8,077 nucleotides of DNA, taken from positions 1-8,077 of the forward strand of contig JAUQXG010000068.1 in NCBI GenBank assembly GCA_030834765.1, read 5' to 3'. The translations under genes were made by a program, and so were the position numbers. Numbering within the stretch: the first letter of the stretch is position 1; each line of letters opens with the position of its first letter. Shown here piece after piece: positions 6,211 through 8,077 of the stretch. The stretch comes from Lutispora sp. Lineage in GTDB: Bacteria; Bacillota; Clostridia; Lutisporales; Lutisporaceae. The notes beneath the pieces are model-generated. The model ran no database searches. It was not told the DNA's origin and saw only the letters and a list, made by a program, of their open reading frames with translations.

Positions 6211-7614
6211 CTATTCATCTATGACTTCTAATAAATGATATTTTTCCAGCTTTCTATATAAGGTTGTCCTGGAAATATTCAGAACTTCCGCTATTCTAGT
6301 CCTTGATTTAAACTTTTCTATAGCATTCTTCAAAAGGTCTAATTCTACCTCATCAATACTTGGAAAATGATCATGATAATGGAGTTCAAGTTCAGTTTCT
6401 TTTTTCTTTAGGGCATCTAACATATAAAAAGGCAAGTCTTTTTTATTTATCATTCCATCTTCATCCATCACCATGGCTCGTTCAAGAATATTTTCCAGCT
6501 CCCTTATATTTCCTGGATATCCATACCGATGCAGTATTTTTACAGCTTCTTCTGATATGGAAATATCCTTGTGCATTTTTGCCCCTAGTCTTTTCATGAT
6601 ATACTCTACATACTCTGATATATCTTCTTTTCTTTCCCGAAGAGGTGGAATAATAATCTTTATCACCATGAGTCTATAATAAAGGTCTTCTCTAAATTTG
6701 CTTTCAGCTACCAACTTATGTAAGGTTTTATGCGTTGCAGACATGATCCGCACATCCACAGGAATAATCTTACTCCCGCCCACTCTCATAATCTCTTTGC
6801 TTTGAATGACTCGAAGAAGTTTAGACTGAAGCATCATATCCATGTCGCCGATTTCATCTAAAAGTAGAGTTCCCCCGCTGGCTACCTCAAAAAGTCCAGC
6901 CCTGCCACCTTTTCTTGCTCCTGTAAAAGCGCCTTCCTCATATCCAAAAAGCTCACTTTCAAGAAGATTTAGAGGTATAGAGGCACAGTTAACAGCTATA
7001 AATGGTTTGTTTCTTCTATCACTATTCTTATGAATGAACTTTGCCATAATCTCTTTTCCAGTTCCGCTTTCCCCTTCTATTAAAAGGTTCGAGTCTACCG
7101 CTGCAGCTTTGAGCGCCAGTCTAAATGCTTCCTTCATCACAGAGCTTTGCCCTAGGACAAGATCTCCTTTTTCCTTATCTATAAGCTGCAATCTTTCATT
7201 GAGATGCTCTATGGTAGTATTGGCATATTCAAGCTTTGCATAGAGCTTTCTTATTTCCGTAAGATCTCGAAAAATTGATATGACACCGATAATGTTCCCA
7301 TTTGAAATAATAGGCACAATATTTGATATGACGATGGCTTCAAACACATGAGTAATGATCCCGATAAGCTTTTCACCGCTTTCTAAAACACTGGGCATGC
7401 CTGAATCAGGTACGATTTGACTAACATGCTTGCCTATATAATAGCCTTTGTCCTTACCTGTGAGTCTGGTATTCGCCTCGTTTACATATACGATGATTCC
7501 TCTTTTATCTATAATAGATATGCCATCATACATACTTTCAAATATAAATTCTTTTTCTTTTATCAGCTTTTCTAATTCTTTCAATTTTACTTCACCCGTT
7601 TTATTCAACTTCAT
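6211..7614 (-). CDS. Sigma-54-dependent transcriptional activator (PAS-AAA+-Fis)
   Basis: This is an enhancer-binding protein that uses ATP to open promoters held by sigma-54 RNA polymerase. It has 467 residues. A short N-terminal helix leads into a PAS sensor (about 22-118: GISIIDKRGIIVYVNEA...GVISIFRDLTEIR), then a coiled-coil linker (about 119-148). The AAA+ domain (about 152-382) has Walker A GESGTGKE (181-188), the sigma-54-contacting GAFTGA loop (228-233), Walker B GGTLLLDEIG (247-256) and FREDLYYRL with the arginine finger region (307-315). A Fis-type helix-turn-helix (about 433-460, SRTRIAEVLNISRTTLYRKL) ends the protein. There is no receiver, GAF or ACT domain, so the signal is probably a small molecule bound by PAS; which one cannot be read. 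ATG 7614 has AGGA 7 bases upstream and overlaps the rhodanese stop by 14 bases. TTG 7584, preceded by GGGTGA, is a weaker option. tnaA downstream has a sigma-54 promoter and dyad sites, so it is the likely target. Confidence 0.95.
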   Translation of the reverse strand: MKLNKTGEVKLKELEKLIKEKEFIFESMYDGISIIDKRGIIVYVNEANTRLTGKDKGYYIGKHVSQIVPDSGMPSVLESGEKLIGIITHVFEAIVISNIVPIISNGNIIGVISIFRDLTEIRKLYAKLEYANTTIEHLNERLQLIDKEKGDLVLGQSSVMKEAFRLALKAAAVDSNLLIEGESGTGKEIMAKFIHKNSDRRNKPFIAVNCASIPLNLLESELFGYEEGAFTGARKGGRAGLFEVASGGTLLLDEIGDMDMMLQSKLLRVIQSKEIMRVGGSKIIPVDVRIMSATHKTLHKLVAESKFREDLYYRLMVIKIIIPPLRERKEDISEYVEYIMKRLGAKMHKDISISEEAVKILHRYGYPGNIRELENILERAMVMDEDGMINKKDLPFYMLDALKKKETELELHYHDHFPSIDEVELDLLKNAIEKFKSRTRIAEVLNISRTTLYRKLEKYHLLEVIDE

Positions 7615-7909
7615 ATGGCCATCCTATGATTCCGCCCATATCAAAAACATTTGTATATCCAAGCTTTAATAATATTTGAGATGCATTTTTACTTCTTGAA
7701 CCACTTTGACAATATACAAAAATAGTCTTGCTTTTATCTGGGATTTTCATGAGTATCTCTTTTTGAAGTACCCCTAGTGGTATCAATACACTATTTTTGA
7801 TATGTCTTTGTGCATACTCGCTGTCCATTCGCACATCAATAAGGATGATATCCTTCTCTGTGTCTAACCTTCTCTTTGCTTCTGCTGGAGTAATCTTCCT
7901 ATAAATCAT
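7601..7909 (-). CDS. Single-domain rhodanese (sulfurtransferase-like protein)
   Basis: The protein has 102 residues and covers one rhodanese domain, similar in size to GlpE/PspE. IILIDVRMDSEYAQRHIKNSVLIPL (21-45) is the conserved first half. VYCQSGSRS holds the active-site cysteine C67 with a full loop (67-73). LLKLGYTNVFDMGGIIGW (80-97) is the usual ending. Such proteins carry sulfur as a cysteine persulfide from donors such as thiosulfate; the real donor and acceptor are unknown here. There is no signal peptide, so it is cytoplasmic. ATG 7909 has AAGGAG about 10 bases upstream. The last 14 bases overlap the start of the activator gene, so both are cotranscribed and probably coupled. A role tied to sulfur from cysteine breakdown by tryptophanase, or to control of the activator, is speculation. 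Confidence 0.9.
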   Translation of the reverse strand: MIYRKITPAEAKRRLDTEKDIILIDVRMDSEYAQRHIKNSVLIPLGVLQKEILMKIPDKSKTIFVYCQSGSRSKNASQILLKLGYTNVFDMGGIIGWPYEVE

Positions 7910-7930
7910 TTTTTATCATCTCCTTGTTTC

Positions 7931-7960
7931 ATTATATATCATTATTTCTTCCATTGTCAC
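7931..7960 (-). promoter_or_regulatory. Sigma-A-like promoter for rhodanese-activator operon
   Basis: The minus strand has GTGACA (7955-7960) as a 5-of-6 match to the -35 box, an 18-base spacer, and a perfect TATAAT (7931-7936). Transcription would begin near 7924, just ahead of the AAGGAG ribosome site. This would express the activator without needing sigma-54. Confidence 0.5.
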
Positions 7961-7964
7961 CGGA

Positions 7965-8000
7965 TTTATTCTATTCCTCCTTTATTCTATTTTATTCTCA
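7965..8000. repeat. Short TTTATTCT direct repeats upstream of the rhodanese promoter
   Basis: TTTATTCTAT occurs at 7965-7974 and 7981-7990, and TTTATTCTCA at 7991-8000. They lie just upstream of the likely -35 box. They may be binding sites or simple A/T-rich drift; no factor can be assigned. Confidence 0.3.
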
Positions 8001-8031
8001 AAAATGATTTAATACTGATTGGTTTTCCAAA

Positions 8032-8058
8032 ACAATTTATATTATTGTTATAAATTGT
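8032..8058. repeat. A/T-rich 10-bp inverted repeat near window end
   Basis: ACAATTTATA (8032-8041) and TATAAATTGT (8049-8058) form a perfect 10-bp dyad with a 7-base spacer. On the plus strand a TTTTTT run follows 4 bases later (8063-8068), so it could be a weak terminator for a plus-strand gene, but none is seen in this window. An operator for the rhodanese operon is the other reading. The rest of the 168 bases upstream of the rhodanese holds no gene. Confidence 0.4.
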
Positions 8059-8077
8059 ATATTTTTTGTCTATTTCC

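Overview
The window suggests a low-GC, probably anaerobic and motile member of the Firmicutes (Clostridia-like) that ferments amino acids. The grounds are A/T-rich DNA, strong AGGAGG-type ribosome binding sites, TTG start codons with good Shine-Dalgarno sequences, a sigma-54 activator of clostridial layout, a methyl-accepting chemotaxis protein, and catabolic amino-acid lyases (tryptophanase and diaminopropionate ammonia-lyase). The species cannot be named from this sequence. All seven genes lie on the minus strand, so transcription runs from high to low coordinates.

Layout in the direction of transcription. (1) About 7960 to 6192: a sigma-A-like promoter, a single-domain rhodanese, and a PAS-AAA+-Fis sigma-54 activator whose start overlaps the rhodanese stop by 14 bases. 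(2) 6210 to 5983: a 228-base control region. It holds a perfect 19-bp inverted repeat, three TGT-N11-ACA dyads with centres 31 and 41 bp apart, and a textbook -24/-12 sigma-54 promoter. (3) 5982 to 4555: tryptophanase (tnaA) and a strong intrinsic terminator. (4) 4506 to 2392: a chemotaxis receptor with a dCache domain that carries most of the amino-acid-binding motif, followed by its terminator. (5) 2342 to 1: a tightly packed set of a small SHOCT-like membrane protein, diaminopropionate ammonia-lyase (dpaL), and a pyrroline-5-carboxylate reductase (proC) cut off by the window edge.

How the genes may work together. The activator gene sits directly upstream of the tryptophanase, with dyad sites at about -117, -148 and -189 from the predicted start. 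It is therefore the obvious candidate to switch on tnaA with sigma-54 in response to a small signal sensed by its PAS domain. Tryptophanase yields indole, pyruvate and ammonia, and the family also breaks down cysteine and serine. DpaL yields pyruvate and ammonia from diaminopropionate. The receptor may guide cells to amino acids. ProC links the last cluster to proline metabolism. The most interesting element is the sigma-54 control of tryptophanase, which differs from the TnaC-attenuation system of enteric bacteria. No transposon, CRISPR array, tRNA or rRNA was seen.
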